NCBI GenBank assembly: GCA_023055505.1
Contig: JALIRH010000044.1
Span: 2,604,001 to 2,668,000, forward strand
DNA from: Callipepla californica brunnescens
Lineage: Eukaryota > Chordata > Aves > Galliformes > Odontophoridae
Direction: 5' to 3'
DNA: 64,000 nt
In this document: one piece after another, positions 63,251 through 64,000 of the stretch
Position numbering within the stretch: position 1 is the first letter of the stretch
Layout: every line of letters starts with the position of its first letter
Translations under genes and position numbers: made by a program
Notes under the pieces: model-generated
The model's input: only the letters and a program-made list of their open reading frames with translations
Databases searched by the model: none
What the model was told of the DNA's origin: nothing

Positions 63251-64000
63251 CAGGGGGACTGAAGGGCTCATGTTGCTGTTGTGGACTGGCAATGTTTTGC
63301 TGTAGCTTTTGTCTGCAAAGTGTTTGTATAGAAGACTACACAGCTAAATCCAGGCTAAAGGGCAAAGATTTTGCTTCTATCTGTGAGAATATCCCTTGAT
63401 AGCTTCCGACAAACAGGGTGTGTGGTTTCTGCTTTGCGTGAAGGACATTTGTATAGGCTTCATAGAATTTAATGGTGAAACTGATGCCACTTCTGTAAAT
63501 ATACATTTTTTTCCAGTAATAATTCTGAGAACTTTCAGGAGGATGTCTTAAGAGTTGTTACAGATTGAGGAACAACACCAGATGTTCATTAGGGGTTGAT
63601 GGTTTCACTTCCAGACTCCTCCAGCTTGCACACTGTGGAAAAAGACATTGAAAAATGTACAACGTTCATTTCATTACTCCAATGAAATTTAGCATCAAGA
63701 ATTCCTCTTGACTTGGGCCAACACTGACACTCCTCCTCTCCAAGAAATTCTCTTGTAGGGAACTACATCACTGAAAAGTTTCAAGTGTTTCTGGGCAACA
63801 TCACTTGGAAGTGGGCTGTGGTACTAAATCAGCTGCAAGTCAGGTGCTGAATGAAGCTCAGCTGCACTACATTCGCTAGCCATGAGTACAGCTGAAAAGC
63901 AACGGCAGCAAAACAAGAGAAAAACAGAGCTTTTAGCACATCTACTCAGCTATATTTTCTGAATAAAGACAAGAAAACTGGAAAACCTTAAAGCAATGCA
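63251..64000. other. Non-coding stretch
   Basis: May include the rest of the LTR. No frame of interest. Confidence 0.45.

Noticed and set aside
1..64000. tRNA, rRNA, CRISPR array, operon-like gene order.
   Set aside because: None seen; the window is vertebrate nuclear DNA.

Overview
This is nuclear DNA of a vertebrate, almost certainly a bird and most likely a galliform. The evidence is the set of repeats: four CR1 LINE 3' ends, four copies of one short mariner element with the terminal repeats of the chicken Galluhop/Mariner1_GG group, and one LTR of the ERVL-like type common in bird genomes. No mammalian SINEs are seen. The window is AT-rich, repeat-poor and gene-sparse, with no bacterial features. 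Most long reading frames look like chance and are not listed.

No complete gene was found. The main result is a set of short minus-strand segments that behave like exons of one large gene read from right to left, about 60.6 kb down to 3.0 kb. Each is open in one frame and has AG and GT borders, and reading phases agree from one segment to the next through nine joins (56.06 kb to 14.38 kb). The translation resembles polycystin-1 family proteins: a PKD-like strand pattern near 60.5 kb, a REJ-type cysteine region from 55 to 25 kb, and a GAIN-like helical region at 14.4 and 3.1 kb. The paralogue cannot be named. At least one exon between 14.4 and 3.1 kb was not found, and the 5' and 3' ends lie outside the window or were missed.

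Layout: 0.1-0.36 kb CR1; 3.0-3.2 kb last candidate exon; 4.0 kb mariner fragment; 9.9 kb tandem duplication; 14.4 kb exon; 16.8 kb CR1; 25.2 kb exon; 25.4-50.5 kb a long stretch without a convincing exon, holding three mariner copies, one split by a CR1; 50.5-56.1 kb the exon cluster (E to C-2); 60.5 kb exon; 61.2 kb CR1; 62.8 kb LTR.

All splice and homology statements come from reading by eye against remembered family patterns. No search was run.
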